The notes below the pieces were generated by a model that saw only the letters and a list, made by a program, of their open reading frames with translations, searched no databases and had not been told where the DNA came from. The position numbers were made by a program, and so were the translations under genes. From contig JALBUN010000012.1 of assembly GCA_025174535.1 (NCBI GenBank), positions 310,001 to 374,000 on the forward strand: a stretch of 64,000 bases of DNA, in the 5' to 3' direction. This DNA is from Cantharellus purpuraceus. Lineage: Eukaryota; Basidiomycota; Agaricomycetes; Cantharellales; Hydnaceae. Below, one piece after another: positions 12,176 through 22,691 of this stretch (the stretch's first letter is position 1; each line of letters starts with the position of its first letter).

Positions 12176-13037
12176 CTAACCAGGGATAGGTTGATAAGCC
12201 CTTCTACCAGCTGCCCATCTTTTGCCAGATTTTGCTGCCAACGAAGTGAATAGAAGACCGGCGATTATGAGAATGTCGAGGGACCATGATATTGTACTTA
12301 GGTAGAATGAAGTACCTGGTGGCATGAGATGAACGAAACGTAGGAATGAAGGTAGAAGCTCACTAAGCTTGGCTTCTCCAAAAAGTGGATAAGCTGAATT
12401 GTGATGTAGATGAACAATGATAGCCATCGTGACGATCTGGAGGGCCCCTGAAACACGCTTTAAAGTAAGACTTACACGGCAGCAGCAAGCAGGCCAGAAC
12501 GAACCATGCAATCCCGTCAACGCAGCAACGCCTTGCCACGCCGTCCTGCGTCGTGAACGTGTACTGAACCCAGTACTGACGACCAGCAAGGAAACTAATG
12601 CTGCGGCTGCGAATACCAAACTCAATTGAGATGCGTACCCCGCGGTACCCCTAGGAAGATCAGGAGGAGAGTAGCCAAACCACACGGACACACACCAAAG
12701 GATGCAGTAATTATCAACTTCTATTTGACAATCATAGTATTTCTTTGAAGGGAATTGACGACAGTTATATTCCGTGTGATAGTGGTCCGTAGAATTGCCA
12801 TCATAGACTACAGTGCGATCACAACGCTTGAAGAGTAAGCGATAATGTCTCAGTCCATGTACAAGCCAGTTCATGAAATAGTCCTTTGCCCACCTCATAT
12901 AAACCCCAGCTTACGCTCTCAGCGTTGGGCAGGCCTTTGGGAGATTTGGCGAAGACCCTGTAAGTTTCCTCCAATCTCAGTAATGGCTCTAGAATATGAC
13001 AGGTACGAGTACCATTTGGGGACTTCAAATGACGCAA
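12176..13037 (-). CDS. Putative fungal membrane protein, exon structure uncertain
   Basis: Open frames on the minus strand carry convincing coding pieces: EETYRVFAKSPKGLPNAES, then VYDGNSTDHYHTEYNCRQFP with YYDCQIEVDNYC, then several hydrophobic segments (ASQLSLVFAAAALVSLLVV, ALQIVTMAIIVHL, STISWSLDILIIAGLLFTSL), ending SGKRWAAGRRAYQPIPG. Two frame changes between pieces must be introns that I could not place confidently. The overall picture is a short cysteine-containing extracytoplasmic loop followed by three or four membrane spans. The function is unknown. Confidence 0.5.
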
Positions 13038-13317
13038 AGGACTGTAAAGTGATTAGACGACCTGGTTCGATTGTTCGATGGCTGGAGAGGTTATCACCAG
13101 GGAAAAACTTATCAATACACCCAAAAAACTAACGAGATAAGGTGTCTGTAAAAATGTCAGCGCTGCTCTCTAATGACAAGGAGTCAAGAAGCCGGACAAG
13201 TACCTTGCGCATAGATAGTGTCGAAGAAGGAGCATGGGAGACAGGTTAGTCATACGACGCCTCTTGATGCGGCGCTCAAACATGGGTCTTATAGGTTACC
13301 TTGAGAATGCTGCCAGT

Positions 13318-13401
13318 TCTCAGGTAGTATAGAGGTTAGTATTCGCGCCTGTCATAACACCGCGAACGCGCGAGACCGGGGTTCGATTCCCCGCCTGAGA
13401 G
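13318..13401 (+). tRNA. tRNA-Asp (GTC) with 12-nt intron
   Basis: The acceptor arms TCTCAGG (13318-13324) and CCTGAGA (13394-13400) pair fully, with discriminator G at 13401. The anticodon stem CGCGC (13344-13348) pairs with GCGCG (13368-13372). The loop reads C-T-GTC-A, with anticodon GTC at 13351-13353. Twelve extra bases (13355-13366) sit at the canonical intron site one base 3' of the anticodon, and without them the tRNA is 72 nt. The T arm has the usual GGGGTTCGATTCCCC. A T5 run at 13406-13410 is a Pol III terminator. Confidence 0.93.
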
Positions 13402-13737
13402 TCCCTTTTTCGTCATGTTCGTCGTTTCTGGCTTCCAAGCGCGCGAACGAATTAAATCTTTCCTGTACAGTATTGATATCATGTAGTCTCTAGTGTAAGT
13501 ATGTTATGTTATGAAAATCATATTAAACATGCTCGTATGTACCCTCTGTTCCCGGTTGTAGGGTACTGTCTTCGATATGAGAGTGGCCTTCTGACTCCAA
13601 TTTGCCCTGAGGTTCTGATGGAACTCGAGTGGGGTTATCTAAACATTTATGACGTTTGGCCTGTTTCACAAATAGGAGGCCAAATCTAGTAAGCACCTCC
13701 AACCCATACTTGTTCAAAGTCTATCACCTTCGCAAAT

Positions 13738-14101
13738 ATGCCCGTTCGTCGTCGTCTATCAATGTCACATCCAATATAGGCTCATGTTGCATGTAGGCTT
13801 GTGGCTGCCCCGATGTAATCCTCCCCAATGGCGAGATACGCAAATGCACCTGCCAGCCATGTTCAGGAGGAGATTTGAGTGAATGTACCTGTAATAAGGA
13901 GACGGGATGTGCATGTAGTCAAGGGTGAGTCTCAACGTTTTTTCTTCGACCTGCGACGCCGGTTTACTACTTAGCTCGTTCAGCGAGTCCGCTTGTGTAT
14001 GTGGGGCATCATGCACCTGCGCCAACTGTCCCTGCAAGGAAGAACAGCCCCCTCAGCCACTTCAGCCTGGCACCTCTTGCTGTGGACACAGGGCTGAATG
14101 A
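13738..14101 (+). CDS. Metallothionein, three exons, 86 residues
   Basis: Exons 13738-13743, 13797-13924 and 13975-14101 splice to 261 nt: 86 codons plus TGA. The product starts MPACGCPDVILPNGEIRKCT and contains CQPC, ECTC, GCAC, ACVC, SCTC, NCPC and a final SCCGHRAE. That is 17 cysteines, mostly in Cys-X-Cys, with no aromatic residues except one Phe. This is the signature of a metallothionein, a cytosolic protein binding Cu(I), Zn or Cd through thiolates. The intron donors are GTTCGT (53 nt intron) and GTGAGT (50 nt). The first coding exon holds only Met-Pro, so the start is the weakest part, but the 53-nt intron length fits the genome. It is convergent with RRP12, about 100 bp away. The reading frame is interrupted by introns, so a simple ORF scan misses it. 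Confidence 0.82.
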
Positions 14102-14204
14102 AAAATTGGCCTTGATAGTTTATTACGGTCAAAACATATGAATTCTGTACGATAGCAAAGATATGACATAACAGATCATCGATACATCAAACTGTTAATA
14201 ATCA

Positions 14205-17200
14205 TCACCGACGTCCAACGACGTTCACACGAGCTCTCTTCCCTCCTTTTTGTCTCGCAGCCTGTGACAGTGGCAGGTAGGCATATGGATCTAGGCCGCC
14301 TTTTCTGACGTCTCCTCCGGCATTCTGAGCCACACCATTAATTCAACATTTCGTGCTCTCTCAGTGACTTACCTTTGCTTTGAATTCTTGACCTAGCTTT
14401 GCCTCTTTCTTCGACTTTTTGTTCGACCTCGGTGGTCCTGAACTGACCGCGTCTGTCATTTCAACATCCTCTTCGTCGCCATTGCCCTCGTTAGCACGCT
14501 GTCGCTTCTTGGTATCTTTATTGAATTTTACTCGACCGTTTGCGCCACGAGTGAATCCGTCAACAGAGGTAATTGACTCCTTGTATGCTGCTCCAGCAAC
14601 GTTGTCGTCTACAGCAATCTGAGCGTCCTCATTCTCACCCTCGATGATCATCTTTCCAGTGTCATCGTCTGTCTTAAAGTGCAACGCATCTTGACCTGGT
14701 CTCCGACGACGATTTTTATTCCCATCTAGAGTCCGCACGACTAAACATGCAATTGCCGTCGGGGGAGACATTCGCACGCACCTGTCAGTTGCTCGGCAGC
14801 GCCGTGTAGTAAGTCCATAGGCTCGTCGTCATCCAGACGTAAGCGAGCTCCTTTTTGTCGTTTCTTTGTCGAAGCCTTGAAAGCCCCGTCATGACGAGTT
14901 GACGGTTGATCAGCATCTTCGTCACTGTCATCAATCTCACTCTCACTGCCATAAAGCACGTCTTCGAAAGCGTCCCCAATTTTGCGCGCTGTGGTTGCCT
15001 TGGGGAAATCCGTGAATAAGGGGAAGGGAGTGAAAGGGAGAATTCACCTCGGCATTCTCGTCCTCATCCGTATGCATTTTTGCCTTCCTACGTTTCGCCC
15101 GATCCTTCCTCTTTTTGATGTTCAATAACACCTTCCCTTTCTCCTTATCCTCTGTCTCCTTACCAACGCAACTATAGACAACTTCCCAGCCAAAGCGACG
15201 AATCATACGTTCAAAGATATGTCGAACCTTGACCTTGAAGTGGTTCTTGTGATCACCGGACCAATTAAGTAGAGCTGGCACTAGCTGGTCTAAGTGTGGC
15301 ATCACCATCTCCAATGACAGCGCGTGCACCGACAACTTGATGAATCCTAATACCGACTTGACGATCTCGCGATTGGCAGAGCCAATAAATACGAGTAGGG
15401 TGGAAAGGACCTCGTCAAGCATAGTTGGTGACAGGTCGTCTAAGAATACGAAATCGTAAAGCGGAAGGGATAGTGAGACCCAGATGTAGACTGACCCTTG
15501 AACTCAAACACGAGTCGCGAAATGGCGGTCACAGTCGCGCTAATCATGTGGGGTGTTGCACCTGCCAGTCCGGCAGCCACCATGGTCATATATTCCTCGA
15601 TGCTGGCTTGAACTGCCTGGATTGTCAGGAGAAAGTAGTACTAACGAACGAAAAAAAGAAACATGCCATCACCGGTATTTGCATCGTCCGCTTCCATGCC
15701 GTCCATGCGATGCTGGTTAACGACACCACCAGCTTTCATCTTGTTTCCCATGGCAACGATGAGGTCAAATGCAGCAGTCCGTGTTCGCTCAGCAGGTTCT
15801 TTAGTCGCCAGCACTGCCTCTGGTATGAGACTAAGAATCAGATGCAGCGACGTTGGAGGTAGAGCTGGCAGAAGTAGCGTAAAAAGGGTGGTCCGATCCT
15901 TGGCATAATTAGCGCGTCTGTCACAAGGAAAGACGTGAGAAGTCATACCCGCTTCGCAGCAGCTGCAACACTATGTACGCCTTCCGTGAGCTGCTGTAAA
16001 ATAGCCTCCGCCTCGAGCACCCCAGCTAGCTTTCCTCCCTGGACCAACTTAGATAATATTCTATAGCCGCGCTTCTGTACCCCTGCATCAGCATTACTGA
16101 TTACAGCTGCCGATACGCAGAGCCCCCAAAGCTCCTCGCATTCCGCTGAAGGAAGGTATGGTAGTAGGAGAATAAGTAAGTCCTGTGTTGTGAAAGTCAC
16201 ATTTTGAATATTGCTGCTGCCCGCTTTTGGCAAATTCTTCGGCTGGTTAATGTTTTGCTGGAAAAGGGCAATGACTTTTCGGTACATTTTTGACACTTCC
16301 TTGAAGTCCCATGTTGTCAACGGCTAAGCATGACAGTCCAACTCAGAACTAAGTCTTACCTCGTCGCCAGCTATACCAGCCCACGTAGAAATAACTTCCC
16401 CAACTACTCCTTTACCTTCCTGTCCAACACTACCAAATACATTGAACAGCACTGCAAACCAACTCTCTGCTTGCTCTCTGAGATGCTCAATGTTTCGCGA
16501 AGCCATAGCCGCGGAGATCGTGTCAGGCGTGGCCCATATTGGTCGCTGATCCGATGTGAGAGTAACATTGGACTCTACGACGGTCTTTAATGCTTTCAGA
16601 ACTGCAGGTCGAAGCTGAGGTTGATTATACAATATCTGTGACAACAACTGCGCAAACGCAGGATTGAATGCCTAAGGAAGCGGTGAGGGACGATCTTATG
16701 ATAATCAAGAGGGTGTGTAAATGTGTACAACCGCACCTGTTTGAGATCACGCGTGCCCCAACAGTAGCCCACGAGTCCCGTCCAAATTTGCCCAAGAAGC
16801 ACATCCCACATCTTTGCTTCGTTTGCACGCCCTTGTGCATCGGCCTTTTGGTACAAGTCGAACATGCCCTCCGACAATGGTACAAAATAGTCCACAAAGT
16901 GACCTAACGGTGCTGGGTGTGGAATTGCTAATAACGGGAGTAAGTGGGCGTGCGGCTCACGTCCAGCGGCACTACAACGTTTCAGAATACGGTACAATGG
17001 AAGTGAAAATGCCTCACCGGTCTTCAGGTGTTAAGCCTAATGGGAGCACACGCAGAATAACCTCAGGACCCAGCACGCTCATTGAAGCCTTCAACACCTC
17101 GTCGGCGGCTTCTTTATGCTCGAAACCTTTCCTGATTCGCAATTCGCCAATCTTCTGAACAACATCAAGGAGTAGCGATTCAGCAGCCGTAGGCGGAAAT

Positions 17201-18493
17201 TCAGAAGGAAGGTGTATTGGTCGATGTCGGAGGGCGAGTAAAAGTGATGCAAGGACGGCAAATATTTGCGGCATGGCGCGAGCGTAAGGCAATGCTTCAA
17301 GAGACGATCGCATATGAGCTAGGATTCTACCGACAGGCGATTTGGACTTCTTCTGAGCCTTTTCAGCAACTGCAGCTTCGATCATGGGAAGAGCGAAGGA
17401 GTTCGATATAAGAGCTGTAAGGGCTAGAGAGGTGCTCCTACGAATGGTGAAGTCCATGGATTCAAGGTAGGAAAATATAGACTTGAAGACTACATCTAGA
17501 TCTTTACTCCCGACTGGGCCAGAAGCAAAGGTTGCACCAAGAAGGTCAAGCCATGCAGGAGTCTGGGCAGCGTCTGTTTTTGTGGGTGGGGAGGCTAGAA
17601 GAGCGGATATGAGAGAGGCTAAGTCGTCAGAAGTCGATGCTTGCTCCGAGATGAGAGTGGAGAGGAGATTGTAAGATGCCTGTGAGAGATATGGGTTGCC
17701 AAGACGAGGGAGGGAGAGAAGGGTCGATAATAGAGCCGGATTTTGCTAAGCACATAAGGTAAGTGTGTGACTAATCCACATCGAGGAAACCTACCGGAAG
17801 ATATGAAACAACAGGCTTGACTATGGCAAGGAGGTGAATACCAGCCTCAGCAGCGTCATGACCCCCAGCCTTCCTTCCCTGTTTCCCAAAAGAAGTGGCA
17901 CCAGAACTCACTGAGGTGAGAGAAACGGATATCCACTCTCCCACTCTATCCGCATATGGATGCCGAGTGAGTGGGGTTGGCGGATTAGCTAGCACATCCC
18001 GGACAAGTTCCGCTGCCTTTTTCCGAACCTTTGGACGGGAATCAAGGGTAAGGTCCAAGACAGATGTGAAAGTCTGACGAATTCCATGTGTATCGAGTTG
18101 TGAAGCATCGAGGGCTTGGATGATGACACTGAAAAGGGACAGGTGAGAACGCAATGGCGGGGCATGCGGTACTAGGGACGGGAACAAGGGTGTGAGCAGG
18201 GAAATAAGGGTGGACAGATGTGACCGTATGACAACTGGTGGAACATGAGGTGCAACTAGGGCGAAGAGGTAAAGGATTGCAGGGAGTAGGTCCCCATCGC
18301 CAAGTGAAGCCTTGCTTCGCGAAGACTCTAGGGTAGTCAGAAGAGCAGCAAAATAAGCGGTAGGTGAACGCTCCGTGCATTGGTCCGATAGGGTGGACTC
18401 TAGAGCAATGAGCAAGTTCGCCGGTGCTTTTTGGTGCGCAAGAGAGGAAGCAGTGTGTGGACGAATTTTGGACAAGGAAGCCTCGAGCGACAT
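14205..18493 (-). CDS. RRP12: RRP12-like HEAT-repeat ribosome biogenesis protein
   Basis: A long multi-exon gene starts at 18493 (MSLEASLSKIRPHTASSLAHQ) and runs through repeated helical (HEAT/armadillo-like) segments. The NUC173-type region is around 15640-16320 (FTTQDLLILLLPYLPSAECE, RTRTAAFDLIVAMGNKMKAGG). Next comes VRHIFERMIRRFGWEVV, then an acidic/basic C-terminal tail (EEDVEMTDAV, KKSKKEAKLGQEFKAK). The last exon NAGGDVRKGGLDPYAYLPLS ends in GKRARVNVVGRR with TGA at 14205. Rrp12 is a karyopherin-like factor for nuclear export and maturation of both pre-ribosomal subunits; the GGxxDPYAYxPL tail is typical. Length is about 1,200 residues after removing introns. Confidence 0.92.
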
Positions 18494-19719
18494 GGCAGCA
18501 CTGACGACTCATTAGGACTCTTTCCCAGTGTTCAGTCGTGGTTGGAGATACTCACATAACAATCTACTGAGTCCTGATGAGTGCTACCACTCGGCGCTCA
18601 GTACTTCAATGTTTACGCCAAATAAGCTTCGAAGAACCGCAAGCAAATACAATTAATGGACGATAGCCTGCTAACAAGTTAGATTTTGTTGAGACCGTCG
18701 ACTGCACTGGCAACTTTTACGCGCCCGTCCAAGTGAAAATAATCGCGTAATACAGTACACATAAACACTGTCAGTCTCGCGTTTCACGACCTGTCTACGT
18801 AACGATTTGCCCATCGACATTGAGAAAGCTACAACCTCCTAAGGATCAGATGCCCTATATATCTATGCTAGAACTTAAAGTGTTGAAAAAAAGGAACAAT
18901 AAGACAATTGTAATATCTTTCAATATGGCCGAGCGCCGACTTCTTTTTGTTTCACTTAAACAACACTCTTTTCGTATATACAACAAGACTACTTAGTATA
19001 AAGCAGATACCAGATGTACGACGATGCTTCAGATCTTTTCTGACATCGTCTTAGACCAACTGCGTATAGAACAATGTAAAGTTCTATGTTGCACTTCAAG
19101 TTGTTCATGACTTGCTGTTCCAAGTTGGTATTTGTAGAAGAGAAAGTACGCTCACTTACTATATATATATAGCGCGCTCGCTATTAGTCAGCACGTGTAT
19201 AGTTCCTCTCCGGTCGCGTGCAATAGAGTTAGTTTTTTATCCCTGACCGTCGTGTAAAGTTGCTGTTCAACAGTATTCAAGCATATAAGGTTGCCAACAC
19301 AGAGTTTAGGTGTAGTTACATACCCGGGTAGCACTCTTCTGACTTCTCCTTTCATAATTTTCATCACAGTGTTGTCTCTATCTATGGAATTACTGGTAAC
19401 TTCACATCGATTCTTGCCTAGCCTAGTTCTAAAAGCTCTAGTAAGCTTTTCTATCACTAAATAAGTCTATTCTTTGGGTATCTAGAGTCATCATGAACAA
19501 AGCTCTACAACATGGTATCACAGGTGGAGGCGCGTGATAATCAAAATTGTTGATGATCGGCCCGCAAGTTACACTCGTAGCTGTCTTGCTTGCTTCCTGG
19601 TTGTCGAATTCACCCACCACCTATCTTTCTATGCTTATTTATCGAACCCAGCAACAGATCAACGCACGAGATCCTCGCATGAGCTGTCTGAACTTGTTCA
19701 GTGTCGTCAGTCTTAGGTG
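18494..19719. other. Intergenic, AT-rich, no gene recognised
   Basis: Contains short TA-rich tracts (for example around 19161-19171) and small overlapping open frames with no recognisable domain. It separates RRP12 from the accessory block. Confidence 0.4.
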
Positions 19720-20180
19720 CCCTTCATCAATTTACCTTCGCTCGGAAGCCCGTCAGATAAAAGGGATGGCCGTGACGCGATTGGTGCAAATTCTCGGATG
19801 GCTTGACCAAACTACCCTAGTACGGGCGTATCCCCTCACGCTGTCTGAGCTTTGTTGATATCTTTCGCGGTTGACTACACACCGTCATGACTAGTGACGG
19901 GTTCATCTGGTTTGCTCGACACTTTAATGGATTCTGGCTGATCTCTCTTCTGACTGACAATCGTCTCGCGAGCTGCGTTTCTGAACATCCGGCTATCCTC
20001 TCGTGATCTCTTTGATCTTTCACTGCAGCTCCTTTGAACTTCAGTCAATCACTGTAACGATTGCGCGTACTTGCTATTATAGCCTGGTCCCCAATATGCT
20101 CCACCTCCGCATCACCCCTGGGTGATCAGTCCGCTCAATACATTCAACGGCAGCTATGGGGAAGCGCTTTTTGTCATGGG
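19720..20180. repeat. R block, copy 1 (diverged homologue of 28800-29420)
   Basis: Direct-orientation similarity to the block right of gene pair 2. Matching landmarks are GCGGTTGACTACACACCG versus GTGGTTGACTGTACGCTG, ATGACTAGTGACGGGTTC versus ACGACTAGTTGCAAGGTTC, CTCTTGATC/TCTTTGATC, and CCGCATCACCCC in both. The minus strand could encode a short basic peptide (MKDQRDHERIAGCSE). Whether it is a gene is unknown; copy 2 carries the 24-bp minisatellite in the corresponding place. Confidence 0.5.
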
Positions 20181-20630
20181 CTGGACATGCATAAAGTCAA
20201 ACTCGAAGTCTGTGCTTCAGATTGTGTTCAGAGAATGGGGGCGTACGTACACGCCTCCTCGGCCGTACTGCATGCTGAATAAATTGTAATTCAGTAATTG
20301 TGATATTTCACTCTCCAAGAATTACAGGGATCTTTGTAAGAGCCCACTCTCTCAGTTAATTTTGCCTAATCCGTCTACCCAATTCAGGCATCTCCTATCA
20401 ACATGCTTCCATATCGGAGCAATCTCGAAGTCTTTGATGTTAGTACGCTTGAAGATCGGATCAGAGGGTCACCGGTCAAGGAGCAACAGCATGATATCCA
20501 TGTGTCATGCATGTCAAGCTCTCGATATAAGACTCTGTAATATCTCCAGAGAATTTAATCACGCTTCAACCATTCAATATTCGAGCCTCAGGTTGTGTAC
20601 AGTCAATCATCCAACGTCTCGAGTGCCGTC

Positions 20631-20967
20631 ATGTCAGACGTGATGTCTAAATTCAAAGTTTGTCTCACATATTATCAGATATACACTCACGTCCTTGCAT
20701 TAAGAAAGGGGATGCAGTCCAAGTCCGGTGGGGTGATGAATGGATCTCAGGGGAATTCAAGAAGGTATCAGTTAAAACATACACAATAACAAGGGGTCCA
20801 AAGAAGGGACAGGTTAGTGCGTCTTACATATATATAAGTATTATATGGTTAACAATTTCTTGCGACCATAGAGGGAGACACGGCCAAACGGCTACACCGT
20901 TGAAATAACACGTTTTGGCCAGCTGCACACTGTGACTGTTGAGTTTCATCACGTTCAAGAAGCTTGA
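20631..20967 (+). CDS. Small SH3/Tudor-like protein (gene S, copy 1)
   Basis: Three exons give 76 residues. ATG at 20631 reads MSDVMSKFK; an intron (GTTTGTCTC...ATTAAG) leads to KGDAVQVRWGDEWISGEFKK and VKTYTITRGPKKGQ. A second intron (GTTAGTG...CCATAG) leads to RETRPNGYTVEITRFGQLHT, ending HHVQEA. All joins are phase 0. The spacing of V-V-W-G-W-G and later beta-strand-like segments suggests a small SH3-like barrel (KOW/Tudor type). Function is unknown; I recall similar short proteins only from basidiomycetes. It is convergent with kinase-like gene K1, 150 bp away. The pair recurs at 26.7-28.5 kb. Confidence 0.65.
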
Positions 20968-21119
20968 TGGATAGCAACACAATGGTTGAATAGAACTCGC
21001 TGAAGACAGCAATTTTGCTTACTTCTGAGTAACCATGATGTACTATTATTCTACGACATGTCATGTCGGGGCAGGGGAGGGGGGGGGGCACAATTGATGA
21101 CTCGTATCGGTTTGAAGGA

Positions 21120-22493
21120 TTAAAGGATGGCGTTACCGTCAACACAGGCAGACAAATCTGCGATGATTGTGATCAAGGATTCAAGTGCTTCAGTAGCTCT
21201 TGGACGCATGCAAGGTTCGCTTTTCGTCATACTTTGGAGGAGATCCACGTAGGGGGGTACGAGCCGTGGAGTATTGATTGCCGCCAAGCTCCCTTCCTTG
21301 AGAGTCACCGAAGTTAACATATATCAGGGGGAAAAGTGAATACATACTTCCTTCGCTTCCTCCAGCTCAGTCTGAAGCACTCTGCCTACATTGAATACAT
21401 CCGAAGCAAAAATATCGTACGGCTCGCTTTGAGACTGTTCGGGGGCTGCAAAATGTGAGGGAGGGGTGTGTTCGGCAGTGACGAGATGGTCAGTTGCATC
21501 AGCGCTAAATTGAACAGCACTTCCAAAATCAATGAATGCGAAGCATAATCTGAAAGTGCTGTGAAAAGGGACAGCAGGATGGCCGGACACCAACTTTACA
21601 TGTAGCCCACGGGTGTTATCATGATTCCACAAGATGTTTTCACGGTGGATGTCCTATGAATCAATCAACGACAGATATTGAGAGGAGAATGTAAGACACA
21701 AACCCCATGGCCAACACCATTCTCATGCATAAAAGTGAGGCCCTTCAGAAATAACAACCGTAGATGAGTCAGAAAGTAAGTACTCAAATAAAAAAAGAAC
21801 ACCTCGAGGAGTTGTCGTGCCATCTCTAACCTCGTTTGTAGTGTATCCAATGGTGGGTGATCCCAATATGGACTCCAAGCGGCCTGGACGATGAAGATCC
21901 ACTCCCCAGCCATGAGGATCCTCACCTGAGGGATAGTGTGATTCCGAGGATCCGCTCGTAATGGATCAGTAGACAAAAATTGGATGATATCCCACTCGGA
22001 ACTTGAGCGTGGTACAGCCTTTAGATAAACATTACGATATTGGCGATCAAGAGCCAGGTATCCAGTTGATCTCTGCCGGGTGAAGATGCGAAACGTGAAT
22101 ATACATACTAAAGGTCAGTTCAGTATTGACCTGCTGAAAAAAGCCCTCTTGTGCAAGACGTTTCCTCTCATCAGGAAGTGACAATCTATATAAGAAGTCT
22201 TCGTCATCCGCGGGATGAAATGAGTCTTTAGGTGGCTTTCGTGGTGCGGTTTGAACGCGTGGATCTGAATCATATTCTGGGGTATGGGCGAGGATGTAGC
22301 CATGGGCTGCGAGGAAAGGCGCATAGTGATCCCATGGCTTTCGAAATAGCTCTAAAGGGAGGTATTTCCAGTCTTGCAATTCTTCCGGTAGGGGTGGGGG
22401 CTGGCAAGAAAAAAGAAACACTATACAAGCAAGAACAGGATAAATAACAAAGAAACACACAGCCGGATTTCCTTCAGTCCGCTCAGACAACAT
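21120..22493 (-). CDS. Protein-kinase-like protein (gene K, copy 1)
   Basis: The start at 22493 gives MLSERTEGNPA. The following hydrophobic run is better read as an intron (GTGTGTTTC...TTGCCAG) than as a membrane segment, and joins in frame to PPPLPEELQDWKYLPLELF. Later exons show NVYLKAVPRSSSEWDI (candidate ATP-binding Lys), MHENGVGHG joined to DIHRENILWN (catalytic loop with HGD and Asn), CFAFIDFGSAV (DFG), APEQ and FASDVFNVG (C-lobe). The last exon is EGSLAAINTPRLVPPYVDLL. The kinase catalytic residues therefore appear present, although the HGDIH form is atypical versus HRDLK. About 330 residues. This belongs to a fungal kinase-like family of unknown role. It is convergent with gene S. 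Confidence 0.7.
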
Positions 22494-22691
22494 GCATCGA
22501 CAACGGTGCAGCAGAGGGTATAAGTAATATCAGAACAAAAGCTATGCGGCTCGACCCAAGTAGACGGCCCACTCAGATATGAATTTGAAATTACTCAGCT
22601 GCAAATGACAGCTTTTTCGGGTAGATGAACCGGGGACGGCCGACTGCCACGCGCCATAGACTTATATGCGTTATGGTTGCCGAGGAGTATC
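22494..22691. other. Upstream region of K1, up to LTR A
   Basis: No gene. It is the likely promoter of K1, and ends at GTATC immediately before the LTR start TGTATGGGAAC. Confidence 0.4.

Noticed and set aside
13728..14037. A minus-strand spliceable frame (GQLAQVHDAPHTQADSLN... to DDDERAYLRR) overlapping the metallothionein
   Set aside because: It is the antisense shadow of the plus-strand gene: the 17-Cys CxC pattern on the plus strand is far less likely by chance, and the minus frame has no start or upstream exon before RRP12 ends.
22447..22493. N-terminal transmembrane segment in K1 (CFFVIYPVLACIVFLFSC)
   Set aside because: The hydrophobic run is translated intron: a GTGTGT donor and TTGCCAG acceptor remove it and keep frame, and copy 2 has the same intron.
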